From Antedon mediterranea (lineage: Eukaryota; Echinodermata; Crinoidea; Comatulida; Antedonidae): a stretch of 64,000 nt of DNA. The stretch is taken from contig NC_092674.1 of the NCBI RefSeq assembly GCF_964355755.1, forward strand, positions 9,305,001-9,369,000, given 5' to 3'. The translations under genes and the position numbers were made by a program. The notes beneath the pieces were generated by a model. That model searched no databases and was not told where the DNA came from. It was given only the letters and a program-made list of their open reading frames with translations. Of the stretch, positions 12,830 through 26,061 are shown in pieces (within the stretch, counting starts at the first letter, position 1; each line of letters opens with the position of its first letter).

Positions 12830-13857
12830 AAAATTATGTTTATTGGAATGCTACAACTTAATTGTGAATTTAAAGACTTAAGGTATAAGTTTCTATCTTG
12901 TATAAACGATATTCTCTTGAAGTGTAATTGTGAATCCAAAAATATTTTCACCACTCTCTCAAATTATAAAGAAGTCTACTTTCCAATTTCTGAAATCTTA
13001 AGAAAACTTAACTATATAATGATAGATGAATGGAGAATTGAATTACAAAATAAATCAAGTCTCCACATCTATGAAACATTAAAATCAAAACCTGGACTTG
13101 AAAATTACTTAATTGATAAAACTAATTTTGAAGGTGCTGCATTAAAATTTAAAGCTCGTTCAAATACTCTACCTTTGAATGATAGAACTGCAAATTGGAA
13201 TATTGATAATAATAAAAAATGTAAATTGTGCGGTACAAATTCGGACGAAGACATCCATCATTTCATCCTTAATTGTCCAGCTTTAAATAATATACGTAAT
13301 CAGGAATTATTTCATTTATATGTGGATATGTATAGAAATGGCAGCAAAGATATGTTTGATACTTTTTATACTTCTCCTGAAAATGACAAACTTAAATATA
13401 TTTTGGGATACTCAGATAATTTAATTGATGAAGAGTGTGAAAATATTTTGGATAGTTTTTGTAAAAGATACCTAAAACAAGCATGGCAATTTCGAAATGA
13501 TTCACTGAATTCCATGACTCAATAACTATGTTATCTACATTGCTACATTAAGTAAATTGAAATAAAAGTGGGTTGGGGGTTTTTCGTAATAAGCTGTGTT
13601 TATCAGCTGATTTTATTTTATTTTATACACTTTTACTATATCTTGTTTTGTATTCATTGTGTAAAGTAATGATCTACTGTATGTATCGATGTAAATTGGG
13701 GGGGGGGGGGGGGTTAGGATAGGGGTTGATAGTTGATTTTGCCTTTTTTTACTTTTCTGTTAATTGTTATATTTTATATTGTGAAGGATGCACCTTTGTG
13801 CTAAGTGTGCCACCGATCTAAAGGTGTAATTCCAAATAAATAAATAAATAAACACCC
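12830..13857 (+). mobile_element. 5'-truncated non-LTR retrotransposon, ORF2 C-terminus
   Basis: The open frame 12836-13525 (about 229 residues) has a zinc-binding CKLCGTNSDEDIHHFILNCPAL segment, the zf-RVT-type CxxC...H...C signature found at the end of LINE ORF2 proteins. It is preceded by NTLPLNDRTANW, a usual spacer between the reverse transcriptase and that finger. No RT catalytic motif lies upstream, so the copy is 5'-truncated. The 3' UTR contains a run of about 16 Gs (13698-13714), and the element ends in (AAAT)n at about 13835-13855. The frame is still open, so the insertion is fairly young. Confidence 0.75.
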
Positions 13858-13859
13858 GT

Positions 13860-16800
13860 AATTTCTTTGTTGTCGTTTTGCTCACCTTTTATTTTCTTTA
13901 TTTTCATTATCTTTATCATTGGTGTATATCATTGCTGTTCAATTTATTTCAGTAATTTGTTTTTTTTATTTGATTTTTCATTTGTTTTTGTTGTATGTTA
14001 AATCCATCATGAGATCTCCTCTTAGGTTAAATTTAACATGAAATAAAATAATAAAATGAATAGGATACTGAATCGGCATATACACTTGTTCCCAGAGTAG
14101 GCTACTCAACATTTTGTTTTAAGAGTAACCTTTTTTTAAATGTGACCACTTGGAGAGATGTCGAGTCGTGACGAAGTTGGAAGGGATATACTAAAATATG
14201 GATCCTGGACGGATATGGATCGGCTCACAGGTTACTAAAAGTGGAACTTGGTTCCTTTTATCCCACATTAGGTAAACTTGTACATATACTTCTACATATA
14301 CTTACGTACCGTTAGCTCAGGCTTAATGATGGCAATATAACGAACGGAGTTGCTTAGGCCTATTTTGCTCGATTTCGATCGACTATTTTATAGACTATTC
14401 ATTGGGAAACATTCAAAAAGAGGATACCTATCCACATAATTCTCATGCATTCGTAAAACCACGATTAATTTCTGTAGGCCTACCTGTCTGCTTGATTATT
14501 TATATGGAAAGCTTCCATTTTCTATCATTGTGACCCGGATTGAATTATGCAAGCAAAATCGATGAACCGAATGGTTTGTTTATTGATTGTAATGTTTTTA
14601 AAACAAATCCTATTCGTTTGTTTGGCTATTCGCGTTAACCTCATTACAAAACGCGTCGTTTAATCGGGGTAAGATTTCAGTTCAGCACATTGGTAGGCCT
14701 AATAATATTTGATGTGTTAACATAATTAACACGTCGTAAAATTCCGACACGTACCATGTCCCCAAAATGATAGTTTCAAGCCTGTCAGCTCCAATATTTA
14801 CTATTCCATAAAAGTTAATACCTTTGAATTGTAATAACAGTAGATGTGACATCTACTGCAGTCATAGATTACATTTCGAAGGTATGTGTCATCATAATGT
14901 TTAGTTGACGCACATAATCATGCATTGACGGTAATTGCGTTTTTTATACTACATGCATGCATAGTTATTGAAAATTATTTTTTGCACTACCGTGTGTAAT
15001 TATTGTAACCGACATAGAGGCCTATATTCAGTTTTCGTAATTATTCCATGATAGGCCTTCTCTACAAGGTAACGTAAAATAGCTGAAGACTTTAAGGTAA
15101 GAATCTACTTAAGCCTAGGCCTACTATGTTGGAATAATTATTCGTTAACTCTATCTATATGCCTATTCTGTTACATCGAATTACATTTTCAAATACCGTA
15201 ACAATAACATTCAGTCTGTTGATACATAATATAAATAAAATATATAACCACCTCTTCAGCATAACGACGCCATTAAAATGTCGTTAAAAGGAATTGGTTC
15301 ATTAGATATAGGTCTACTGTAGGCCTACTGCTCCGGGTTGCTAAGGTTTAATCGTTATAGGACGTTTGATCTCCTTATACAAGTACATACGAGGAAAACA
15401 TTTAAAGACATATTTCGGATCAGGCTACTATGTAGGCCTACATAGGCCTACAGATTGCATGTTCTTTTTCGTCATAAAATCTGATCACAAACACTCAAAG
15501 GTCTAAAATGCAAATGGTTCAACAATAAATGCTTTGCATTTTCTAACTTCTAACTTTATTAATCTAAAAAATAGAATTTGTAGAATTGGGATTTTGATAA
15601 CCATATCAAGATGATAGATATACTTAAAGATATATTGTACTCCTGAAAAAATAATATAAATTTGTGTTGTTAAATATGCTAGGATAATAGTTATTCACTT
15701 TGTGACCAAAAATTGGATAAAAAAAAAATATTTGTGACCTGAAAAACTGTAATTTAAAGCAAAAAATAGTCAGATTGGCTGCCAGCCAATTAATGTTTGC
15801 TTGAATATAACCGTTTGTTTGTCTTTTTATAATAAGTGAAAACGTTATTTTCCCGTTTTTTCTGATTTACTCTCTCAAAACTATAAAATCATCAATTCAC
15901 AATCTGATTTTCAATTAATCTTCATTTTTCATGTTTTCACTCTTCGCTGTTTATACTCACTTGAATTATTTTATCTCCCAACAAGAATGGCTGTCTACCC
16001 CAGCACTATACCACCACTAATACAACATTCGACCTTGCAAATACTAGAATAACTCTTTTATTTAAAATAACAAAAGCCTATTATTAAAAAGAGCTAGACC
16101 TATCATATTATGTAAAACGGAAACATTAGCATAATATAACGGCATAACGTATGCAGATGTGATTTTGTAAGTTGTAATAGCTTAACTAATATTTCAAAGA
16201 TTCCATCATGAAAAAGGAAATCATTTATTATAATAGTTCTTCCACGATTCCATGTACCATGTTTTACCAATTCTTTTTATTTGTGCCTATCCTCCACGGT
16301 ATACATTTCTCATAAAAAATAGGATTGAGCATTTCATGAAATAGTATTTTCATTTCTCCCTGATCATACTTTACTGTATGATGTTACTGATTTAAATAAA
16401 TCAAATGTTTAAATTCATGGGCTAGATACTGTACAATGAAAAAAAAACTACTGTTGTTCATAGTTATAATTAGAAAAGCGTCTATGAATATATGTAGTAG
16501 GCATATGTTCGCCAAAGCTTAAAAACAAATCACATAGGTACTGTACTGTATTAAATATTTTTTTAATTTAAAAGGTATATATCACAGTATTGTATTTACA
16601 ACACATTTCTATTTGTACATTTGCCATGATCTACATTAGACCAAGAATGTTCATACAATTTATACTTTATTTTATCACTTTTTTTTAACTATAGGCCTAC
16701 ATATTACCATTATTCCACCCCGTATTCAAAACGCCTCCCTTCCGAGTAAACTCCTCTCTCGAATAAACTCCCCCTTTTTTAAAAACCGTCCTGAGCAATT

Positions 16801-17030
16801 ACCTGTAGGCGTTTATTCGAATAAATACGGTATTTTTTACACGACCGTTTTCCTTATCGTTTTGTTGATCGTTGAAATAATGGTGAATGAAATTAAGTCT
16901 TAATTTCTTCACCATCAATGTAGTATTGCCTTTGAGACGAAGTGTACCGTATACACCAAGTTAGTATTGAATAATTCGCTATTAAGATAAGATATTCCGT
17001 AATTACGTATTACATTTGTTATATTTACAG
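13860..17030 (+). other. Upstream flank of copy A (duplicated block)
   Basis: From about 14,520 this flank matches those of copies B (from about 23,545) and C (from about 44,930). Shared landmarks are a GAATTATGCAAGCAAAA phrase, GAACCGAATGGTTTGTTTA, GGCTATTCGCGTTAACC, a paragraph ending GAAGACTTTAAGGTA, and one around CATTCACACTACCAGG or its variants. The A version is the most diverged; the promoter-proximal part shared by B and C is barely recognisable here. No independent gene is seen. Confidence 0.6.
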
Positions 17031-17042
17031 GAGAAATGGGTC

Positions 17043-20000
17043 ATGGCGTCAAATAATGAAATCGATAATATTGCCATCACTGTTAATCCGTTTTATGCAT
17101 TCATAACTGATCAACATAATGGCATGGTCGATGAAGAATTCAAGAAAGTTAAACTCCATTCAAAAAACAAATTGGTCAGGATTGTCTACGATAAAATAAA
17201 AACACCACTAGATTTGTTTGAGAAACTCTGCGATAATGGGGTTATCTCGGAGGACGATACTAGATTTCTGGAGGAAGTATACCACCATATCCAGAACAAG
17301 ACTGGCCTAGATGAGATTGAAGAGTACAAACGTAAAAGAAAGGAATATCAAGAACGTATCAGGTTATTGTCAGTAAAAACCGATTCTTTGTTTGTTGGAA
17401 GAGACAAAGAATTGCACAAAATCTTACAGGCTTTTGCTGCGAAAACTGGAAAATGTTGTTGTGTGATTCTCGCCGGTTCGCCTGGAATTGGAAAAACAAA
17501 GTTATCTATTCAGACATGCGCAATCTACCCAGCATTTTTGATAGAAGAAAAAGTAGTTGTTACGTAAGTATAACGTATTGCTATTAAACTACTACATGAC
17601 GTATTCTAATCTTAGTTTCCGTTTTTGTGTTTTTAGATACTTAAGTTATAACCGAAAGTTTGTAACCAAACACATTATTTAATAATCATATTTTAAAGAC
17701 GACTTAAATATCTTATATTTTATATTTACTACAGTACTTATCTTGTAAACCTAAGGAACTTAATGTCATTGAGCGAAGTAGGAGCTGCTATCATGAATGC
17801 AATTGGTATCAAAGATATAGTACCATCTACGTTTGATGTAGACGGGTTATTAGAAAAGATACGAGATATGAAATCAGGTATATTTTAAATGTCCTTTTCC
17901 CAGAATGTTATCAATACAAAAAATAAAAAATTATAGGCAAATAAGAAATGGAATATGTGCTAAAAATAATTCCACAAAGCAAAATGATTACATTCATTTT
18001 ACTTATTCTACTAATAGAAAAATATTTTTAAGACTGATTATTATACTCAATATTGAAATTGGACTTAAAAAAACTACAGAACGGTAAAATTAAAAACTAC
18101 TACTTTACAGTCAATACACAGTAAACGCACTTAATTAGGCTTATATATCGAAGAGATGGTTAAATAGGGGATTCAGTAACTAAGTTACAATATAGTATAC
18201 AAATATTATGTTTTCCAGAAACAATATTCTACTTGGATAATGCTGATGATGTTTTGAGACCAAGACGTCCTGTGCGTGACCACTTCATTAATTTTCTCCT
18301 TGAATTTATTCGAGAAGAAAATCAGAGAGTAAAATTCCTAATCACAACAAGATACAGAGTTGATAATGAGTTCTTATTGTCGGTAAACAGCTTTCATCAA
18401 CTTGACATAAAACCTCTTCAGGTGTTGGATGCTATGTCTCTCCTTCGTCGCTCATCTAACCTTCCAAATCTTGATGACACGATTTGTAAAGATTTAGTGT
18501 TTGTTTGTGGCCATAACCCTCACGCAATTCGAGCTGTGGCCAGCCGTATGAAACTGGGACATATGAAACCAAAAGAGTTACTGGAACTTCTGAAAAAACC
18601 GACTCCAGCACAGATAGTTTTTGATCACAAATATGGCGCAAATATGTCTACTGAAGGCCAGGAGATCGAACAACAGGAGAGCGTCCTCAGATGCTTACGT
18701 GTTGTGTTTGATCAACTCGACAACAAGTACAAGTCATATTTGATAAAGCTGTCCGTCTTTCCAAGCTTTTTTTACAGAGATGTGGCTTCTATCATTCTTG
18801 GTGAGGAGAAGAGTTTCACCAGTTTGTATCTACAAGAGCTCTGTATCTATGGTCTTTTGGAATTCGATAAGCTTGATCAATTTAAAAACATCGAATCTTG
18901 TGAAGGGGATTGTAATCAATACAATGTTCATACACTGGTGCGGCTCACCTGTGAACTTGAGACAAGAGATGATGAGTCTTTAAAACCATTCATTGATACT
19001 GCCATGATAGCATTTCTCAATCATTACCATCGAGTGATCAATGACATCTGTGAACTTGCAAACAAACATTTCAAAGAAGGCCTTGAAAAGTACCAGAGTG
19101 ATAAAATCAATCTAGTACAATACCTGGAACATGAAGCAAACAGAAAACCGGCAAACACTGCAAAAGAATTGAACTTTTCGCAAGAGGACAGACGGTATGT
19201 TGTCTTTGATGGCTTGGTCGAGGCAGATCGAAGAGTTGAATATTTTGAGATCAAATCACGCATAGCTAAGGCAGAAGGAGACTTGATCAGTTACAGCTTT
19301 TTATGCGCATGGTTAGGTGACCAGTATATATGTCAAGCCCAGATATTAGAAGCACATAAAGCCGCGGATAACGGATTGACGACACTTGATAAACTAAAAT
19401 CTGGAGACAGAAGTCATGAAAATACAATGATTGCTAGGGCCGCCTGTCTGTACGTGAAAGGACGAGCATACACCGGGCAGCAGAAATACGAGGAAAGTTT
19501 GATGGTTCTCCACGAATCGTTAGCTTTGCGACGAAAACTTGAAGGAGACCATACGATGACCGCACGTGTACTCAACACAATTGGGCACGTGTTCTATCGT
19601 CAGAAAAAACTTCGGGATGCTCAGCGCTATCACGAAGAGGCATGGGAAATGATTGACAAAATCACAGGTGGTAAACCAGAAGTACATATTGATTTTTCTG
19701 TGTATGTCATGAATGTGGGAACCTGTTTTAGAAGCTGGGGAAATAGATACACTGATTCTAAGGAAACCGAAAAGGCCAAAGAACAATATGACAAAGCTTT
19801 AGATTTTTTCAATAATGCTTTAAAAATGCAGCAGAGGAGTTTTCCTGGTCTAGAGATTGAACTGACGTCAAAGATTCTTAGGAATAGAGCACTTTGCTAC
19901 TTTGAAATGGAAGAATACACCAAAGCTCTACCAGATGCTGAACGAAGCTTGCGTATTAGCCAACGGATTTTGAAAGAGAACCCTGACACAGCTAGATGTC

Positions 20001-21459
20001 TGTACTTTGTTGGATGTACTCACCATCATATTGGTAAGAAAATACTAACAGCCGAAGACTTATCAGAGGATGAGAAAGGTAAGTTCTGTGAGCAAGCGGG
20101 AAAAATAAAATTATCTTGTCAAATTTCAAATTATCGGATATACGTGATATGACATAAAAACTATTATAAACTATTCTGTTACCCTATAGCACTCTGGTCA
20201 GTATTTAGAAAATTAAAGGCATGTATGTATTTACATTTATTATAATCGTTTAAGTAGTTTATATCAGCTAATACTTTTACGCTTTTGTTCGAGAGCAGTA
20301 GCTGATATAAACTATTTAAAAAATTGCAAAACGTTCAGCGTGTTTCCAAAATGTATATCATTATAACCAATTCCATTTGTTATAATAATTTTTCTTCAGC
20401 GGATGCTTACAATCACTTCAGTCTTAGTATGAAATTCCTTGAGGAAGCCTACAATATGGAGCATAGTCTTGGACCCCATCGACGAAGCATTGACTATGAG
20501 GACCTCAAGGAAGAGATAATTGATGTACTCAGTTCACTCGGAAAAGACGAGGATGCCACCAATCTCTGGGAACAACGATTTGCGGTATGTTTTGTTTTCT
20601 AATGAAAACAGATGAAATTTTTTGATAATGAAAAGTATTTAAAATAAAGTACTAGGGTCAGATTTATCAAACATCTTTAGAAAGAAAAATTTAATTCAAC
20701 TTAGGTCAATTGTTTTTGCTTTAGTCAGTTTGTTTACAAATAATCTAAGCAATTATTTTCTTAACTCTTAGATGACGAAGTCTATTCCATAAGATACCAT
20801 GAAAAGAACTGGTCTGATAAATACAGCTTTTCACTCGAGTACTTCTTAACAAAAATATTGATATTTTAACTTACGGCAACGTGGTGTAAATTTAGCTCAT
20901 GAAACTCTATTCCTTGTCGAATCATAATCATACAAATAGATCACATCACAAATATGACGATATGTTTAATATCCTGTAATTAAACGTGTTCTTCGATCGT
21001 TGTCGACATTTTAAACCAGTATCTGAATTTGCAAGTTGTTTGAAATAAATCATTAAAAAAATGAGCTGTAAAGTTATGAAGAGAAATAGCCGAAATATTT
21101 TATTTTTACGAAATTAACTATACCATTATCAATAAACCTGCGTTTTTCTTTTTTTTAATTAGTTGATCAGTCAGTACATTCACGATATCATGTTTTTCTG
21201 TATTTAGGAAACAGACCAACAAGATACTACTGAAAGTTATCATACCTGTTATGAACATATCGGTGCACCAACGCAACCAACTGAAACCACTAAAGAAGAA
21301 GAAGAAGATGATGAACCTATGGAACCACATGGATCAACGGATGAAGAAGGTGCATCGTTGAAACAATCAGAGGGACCTAAAGAAGAAGATGTTGTAGCAG
21401 GTGGAAAGAGTTACACAACTCGAAAATTGTTTAAGATGGACAAGTGCTACGTTGCCTAA
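17043..21459 (+). CDS. DED / NB-ARC / TPR receptor, copy A (intact)
   Basis: Five coding exons: 17043-17563, 17735-17877, 18219-20078, 20400-20584 and 21208-21459. All introns are GT-AG and phases agree, giving 986 residues. I chose ATG 17043 (MASNNEID) because TTTACAG at 17024-17030 is a splice acceptor, so the frame upstream is intron. Residues about 16-95: DED-like (LFEKLCDNGVISEDDTRFLEE). 145-152: P-loop GSPGIGKT. 224-232: Walker B IFYLDNADD. 261-268: FLITTRYR. 319-325: GHNPHAI (GLPL-like). 458-460: VHT in place of MHD. About 571-831: TPR-like helical repeats. 842-903: EEAYNMEHSLG helix. 904-986: acidic tail ending CYVA. The architecture is that of animal NLR-like/STAND immune sensors; signalling through other DED proteins is inferred. 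It is the only copy whose full five-exon frame is open. Confidence 0.85.
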
Positions 21460-23059
21460 AAAAGAAATCTGATTTTAGGTTTATTTAAACGGAGATCAAA
21501 ACATGAACCATAAATAAAATAATACAGTTATAAAATTTAAAATAAAATGTAATGACAAAAAAGATCGATGTTTCAGAACCAACATGAAACAATTCTCAAG
21601 AATAAATGAGAGAAAATGGTTCCATGATGGTTTCGAAACGTCAATCTTTATTGTCATTAAATTTTATTTTTAAGTTATAATAGTAAACGTCTCTTAATTC
21701 GTAAGTTACATTCCACAGAAAAAAAAATCGAACCAATAAACCAATAATTACTGATTGTTAAATTAGTTCAGTTAGTTTTGTTAGACATATTTTTATAGAA
21801 TGTTTTGGCAGCAACAACTGCTTAGCACTTATTAGCACCTACACGAAATTAGTTTCAAACTTATTTACATTCCAATTGTTATTATAGTAATTAATATACT
21901 TTTTTTTAATCGAACCTTGTCTAAATGCAATATTAATTTAATATTAAGGTCTAGATAACTGAGGCCATCGATTAGAAGGAATACGGCCTAGATTTTGACG
22001 ACTTAGAATTACCTTATTTAAAAATGTATATAATGCAATTAGTGGGAAATAATATTAATAGCCGCCTATAATATAATTTAACATCTTGAAATCTTAAATT
22101 ATTTAAAATTTTCAATAATCCATTTCTATTTAATTATTTAAAAGCTTTATATTCGTGTACAGTATTAAATGTGCATTTTTACTATGTGGACGATGTATCG
22201 ATACATGTTAGAAGGATGGAATACGAAGGGTTACCTGTTAGTTTGAGGAAGAAGCTGTTTTAGAGGTATCTGTTCACCCATTGTCTCTCCCTTCTCCCTT
22301 CAGTGTGATTAATTTAGCTGAATTTAGTGCAAAATTACTAAATTAGTATGTACTTGGTATGGCTTACATATTTCACAGAGTAAAGGTTGGTAATCACGGC
22401 TAAATCTATAAAAGAAAGTTACGGTATATACTGTTGGTCTGAACATTTTTTTTATTTTGAGACAGAATTTCAGTATAACAAGTTTAGTTTTCCGTATCTT
22501 CAATTAATTATTACTTAGACTAGTAATTTCTGTAGTATATGTCATGTCTTTTGGTGATGGTGTCGATGATTTCATATAATGAAACTGTATCAATGGGTCT
22601 TATTTTCTTCTTTCAAAATTTGTGTATTGCTATAAATAGTAACTAAATGTGTAGTCTGTGCTGCTTAAAAAAAGTTTTTATTTAGCCTATTTGTTTTGAA
22701 AGGAATATTATTGAAATAAAACAAACCGTATAGGCCTTTAGTATACAGTTCATAGCAAATTAGAAACCAGCACACACAGTAGTTGATCTTGCACACATCA
22801 AGCAAGTTTGACGAATAATGTGTATCACAGTAGTGATTTTAAAAGGGACAGATAGAAAAAACATAAAAAGGTACAAACACATTATAAAGAAAATGGTCCA
22901 ATAAAAGTCAAATAGCAGCAAACTAAAGTGTTATTTGTTGTTTTTGCAATTGTGTTACAATTAAGACAATTCATTGCATTATGTCATGTTTTCTACAGTT
23001 TCAATGTATAACAATTTTCTTTTGCCGCCTTGGGAATTGTACCAAATTTTGTTCCATTA

Positions 23060-23090
23060 AAAAAAGCGATTAGGACTCGAACCAATCGAG
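23060..23090 (-). other. Weak Pol III B-box-like motif with T-run
   Basis: On the minus strand GGTTCGAGTCC matches the B-box consensus and is followed within 12 bp by TTTTTTT. I could not fold a tRNA cloverleaf or find an A box at the right distance. It may be a SINE remnant or chance. Confidence 0.15.
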
Positions 23091-23351
23091 GCAGAATGGA
23101 AGAAGACTTACGTGCAGTCTAACGGAATGTTGCGCACACTGAACATACACAAGAAGCGACACGCGGTAAGCGTCAAATATAAAAGTCGAGCAAAGCTTGA
23201 AAAACTTGCCCAAGGAACATCTCAAGTCTTCGCGCGAGCATCGAGTTCACCACTAAAATAGTGTGCACCGGCCTTCCGGACTACTTGCTCGTTTTAGATC
23301 GAATATCTTTTATTTTGCTGGAAAAGCTACTCATTGCGTTACAGATGTATT

Positions 23352-23480
23352 GTCCCCCAAAAACATGAAAAATGAAGATTATTAAAATCAGACTCTGAAT
23401 ATGTCATTTTGTTGATTTAATCAATGTAATCACTTCCGTAGAAATAACCCCCATCCCCGCCTCCTACTTACATTTTTTTT
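23352..23480 (+). mobile_element. Partial GTCCCCC MITE
   Basis: Starts GTCCCCCAAAAACATGAA and follows the same sequence as the complete element at 46,938 for about 100 bp, then decays. Its far end is missing. Confidence 0.5.
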
Positions 23481-24538
23481 AAAGTAAATATAACAAATGC
23501 ATTCGTAAAACTCCATTATTAATCCGTGTATTTGCTGATTGATTATTAAGACCCGGATTAAATTATGCAAGCAAAACCTATGAACCGAATGGTTTGTTTA
23601 TTGATTGTTGGTAATGTTTTAAAAACAAATTATTTTCGTTTGTTTGGCTATTCGCGTTAACCTCATTACAAAACGCGTCATCGGTGGTAAGTTTCAGTTC
23701 AGTAAACATTGGTAATGTTTAAGCAGGGAAGATGTAATTTAACTCTTCCCTGGCTTAAGTGTTCTTAACACGTCATCAAATTCTGATACGTGCCATGATA
23801 GTTCAAGCCCGTCACTATTCACTAATTCAGAAGTTATACACTTTAAATTGTAATCTGTAATACAGTATAACAGTAGGTTAATCAACATAATGTTTAGTTG
23901 ACGCATAGAAGCATGCGTTGACGATTATTGCGTTTTATTATATTGTAGGCACAGTAAAACAATATTGAATATGTAATTGTGTTTCCGTTGTAATCTCCAA
24001 AGCAACGTAACTAGATGTAGGAAGACTTTAAGGTATGTTTAATTCAACCTATATCCTCTTCGTTTCACTCTATATATAGTCATATAGGATAGTCGGTTAG
24101 GCCTACATCTGCTGCAATTACATTTTACATATTTTCAAATAACAATGAAATTACGCTCTGTTGATATAAAATACATTTCAGCATCATGAGGCCCATAAAT
24201 AAAAAGGTCATACAAAGGGTTTTGTTGGTCTATTGAATGGAGTATAGACGAGTATAGTGTAGGCCTAATGTAGGTAGGTGGGAAGTTCTATATCATTAAT
24301 GGACGTTTTATACTGTACATTCACACTACCAGGAAATCATTAAAAGACATTTTGTGGCCAACATGTAGGCCTACATGCATGTTTTATATTCTCTATCATC
24401 ATAACATCTTATGACAAACAATTAAAGCTTTAAAATGCGAACTGTTCATATTATTGATCTGCATTTTATATTAATGGCAATGACAAGAATCTACTTAGAT
24501 GTTATATAGAACAAATAATGTTTTTATATTACCTATTA

Positions 24539-24651
24539 GTGCGATGGTAAAAATAATTTGGTGAAATATGAAATTCTATTTTTACTCGAGCTTCGCCTCA
24601 TAAAAATAGAATTTCATCTTTCACCACCTGAAATTATTTGTACCATCGCAC
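24539..24651. repeat. Long hairpin-forming inverted repeat, flank of B
   Basis: The ends GTGCGATGG and CCATCGCAC face each other. The arms of about 45-50 bp are imperfectly complementary around a CTCGAGCTTCGCCTCA centre. The equivalent in the C flank is 45,866-45,967, so it was present before that duplication. It looks like a small foldback element; no coding role is seen. Confidence 0.65.
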
Positions 24652-25911
24652 TCATTATTTGTATAATAAACGAATTTAGGCCAGACCCGGCGGCTATTCC
24701 TAATGACTTACTAATGAAACAAAAACAAATTGAAAATATAAAATTCTTAGGATTTTAATATACTATAAATAAAATGAGAAAGATACCTGAAATTACATAT
24801 TTACTTACTTAAATAATATCTATAATTTATTTCTTATATCTTTCATTTATTATCATAATTTTGCGACACGCATGGCTAGTCCACTAAACACTAAATCACT
24901 CCTGTATTAGTCGTGCAAAGAATAGGCATTGAATGAGATACAGTGTTGGCTACAAGGTAGAAAAACTGATAGATTAAACGGTACTGTATATATGCTGGTA
25001 TGTTTTAGATTGCAACAGCATAAATTGCAAGAGCTATTATATTCTGGAAAAAGGAAACGTATCTATACAAATATATTAATAGACCTATACAGACGCGCTT
25101 TTGTATAATGAAAAAAAAACCCGTTTTGATTGTTGTAATTTATTTTACAGAACTGAAAATAGTTTGTTATTTTAATGGTATTCCATGGTTATCAATGACT
25201 GCAGATTATTACACAGTTATCTTTATGGTTTATATTTATTTTACATAGTTGTAAGCATTTATCATAGCTCAGTTATTGTACCATTCAAATTCATGAGCGG
25301 TCCAAAGTTTCAATCAATATTTGTATTATATCTGTTGAAGCTTTGAAAACAAATTGTATAATATAGATAAGATATTTCTTTTTGATTAAAAATGATTAAA
25401 TAGTGGTCCATATACAAGGAACCAATCTCTAAAGACCAGAGAAGTACTAGGAAGACCACTGTTATTTATAGTTTTGAAATATGACCCTGATTAGTGAATA
25501 CATTACGTTCTAAATTATTATTAGTTTAGTCCAAGATATTGTTTAGTGTATCAGTTTTATTTTTATTATTCAAAATTACATGTTATTGTCTCCTTTACCG
25601 ATAATAAAAGAAAACGAGATTTGTTCAGGAAAATGTAAACAGAAACGGAAATTGTTTAACATTATATAAGTAGGGCTATGATTTGTATGTTGCTTGTTTA
25701 GGGATCTTACGATTATTTTAAAATTATAATATAATTCCTAAACAATATAGTAATGTATCTGCTTGTGTTCGTTTATACGCGAATTTTGCAGTAGGTCAAC
25801 AAAAATAGGCGTTTCAAAAGCTGATGTTATAGATATATTAATTAAGTCATCCATCAATGGACCCGTAAACAAAACTGTATCCTCAATCAGCCATACAAGT
25901 CTGTGATACAG

Positions 25912-26005
25912 CAACAATTGTTGTTGTCGATTATCTTTTATGATAAAAATGGTGAATGAAATTAAGTAAAACCTTTGATACTCACTGCAGTCTTTCAGAC
26001 GAGAT
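25912..26005 (+). promoter_or_regulatory. Putative promoter and 5' non-coding exon of copy B
   Basis: This stretch is nearly identical between B and C. It contains the palindrome CAACAATTGTTG (25912-25923), a TATA-like GATAAAAAT (25942-25950), and a short segment CACTGCAGTCTTTCAGACG that runs into a consensus donor, GAGAT|GTAAGTAT, at 26005/26006. The coding exon opens with an acceptor at 26488, so a spliced 5' leader exon is likely. The transcription start is inferred. Confidence 0.4.
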
Positions 26006-26061
26006 GTAAGTATATGTATATGTTAGTATTAAAGAATTATATTATAATAGTATACACACAA

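Larger units (their letters stand above)
21460..25900 (+). other. Copy A 3' flank joined to copy B upstream flank
   Basis: A 3' UTR and downstream flank occupy about 21,460-22,700. The phrase GGAATACGGCC and the following ATAATATTAATAGCCGCC (21,982-22,070) recur after B (32,038), after the DED-only gene (44,188) and after C (52,486). The upstream flank of copy B begins near 23,520. No additional complete gene is visible. Confidence 0.55.

Noticed and set aside
17016-17042. Upstream extension of the copy A start (LLYLQEKWV...)
   Set aside because: The extension spans a TTTACAG splice acceptor repeated in B and C, so those codons are intron or leader. ATG 17043 is preferred.
19024-19812. Minus-strand frames antisense to the NLR exons
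   Set aside because: The same shadows recur in A, B and C because the sense strand is conserved; they have no domain and no start context.
23040-23140. tRNA gene on the minus strand
   Set aside because: A B-box and T-run are present, but no acceptor stem, D arm or anticodon arm can be formed.
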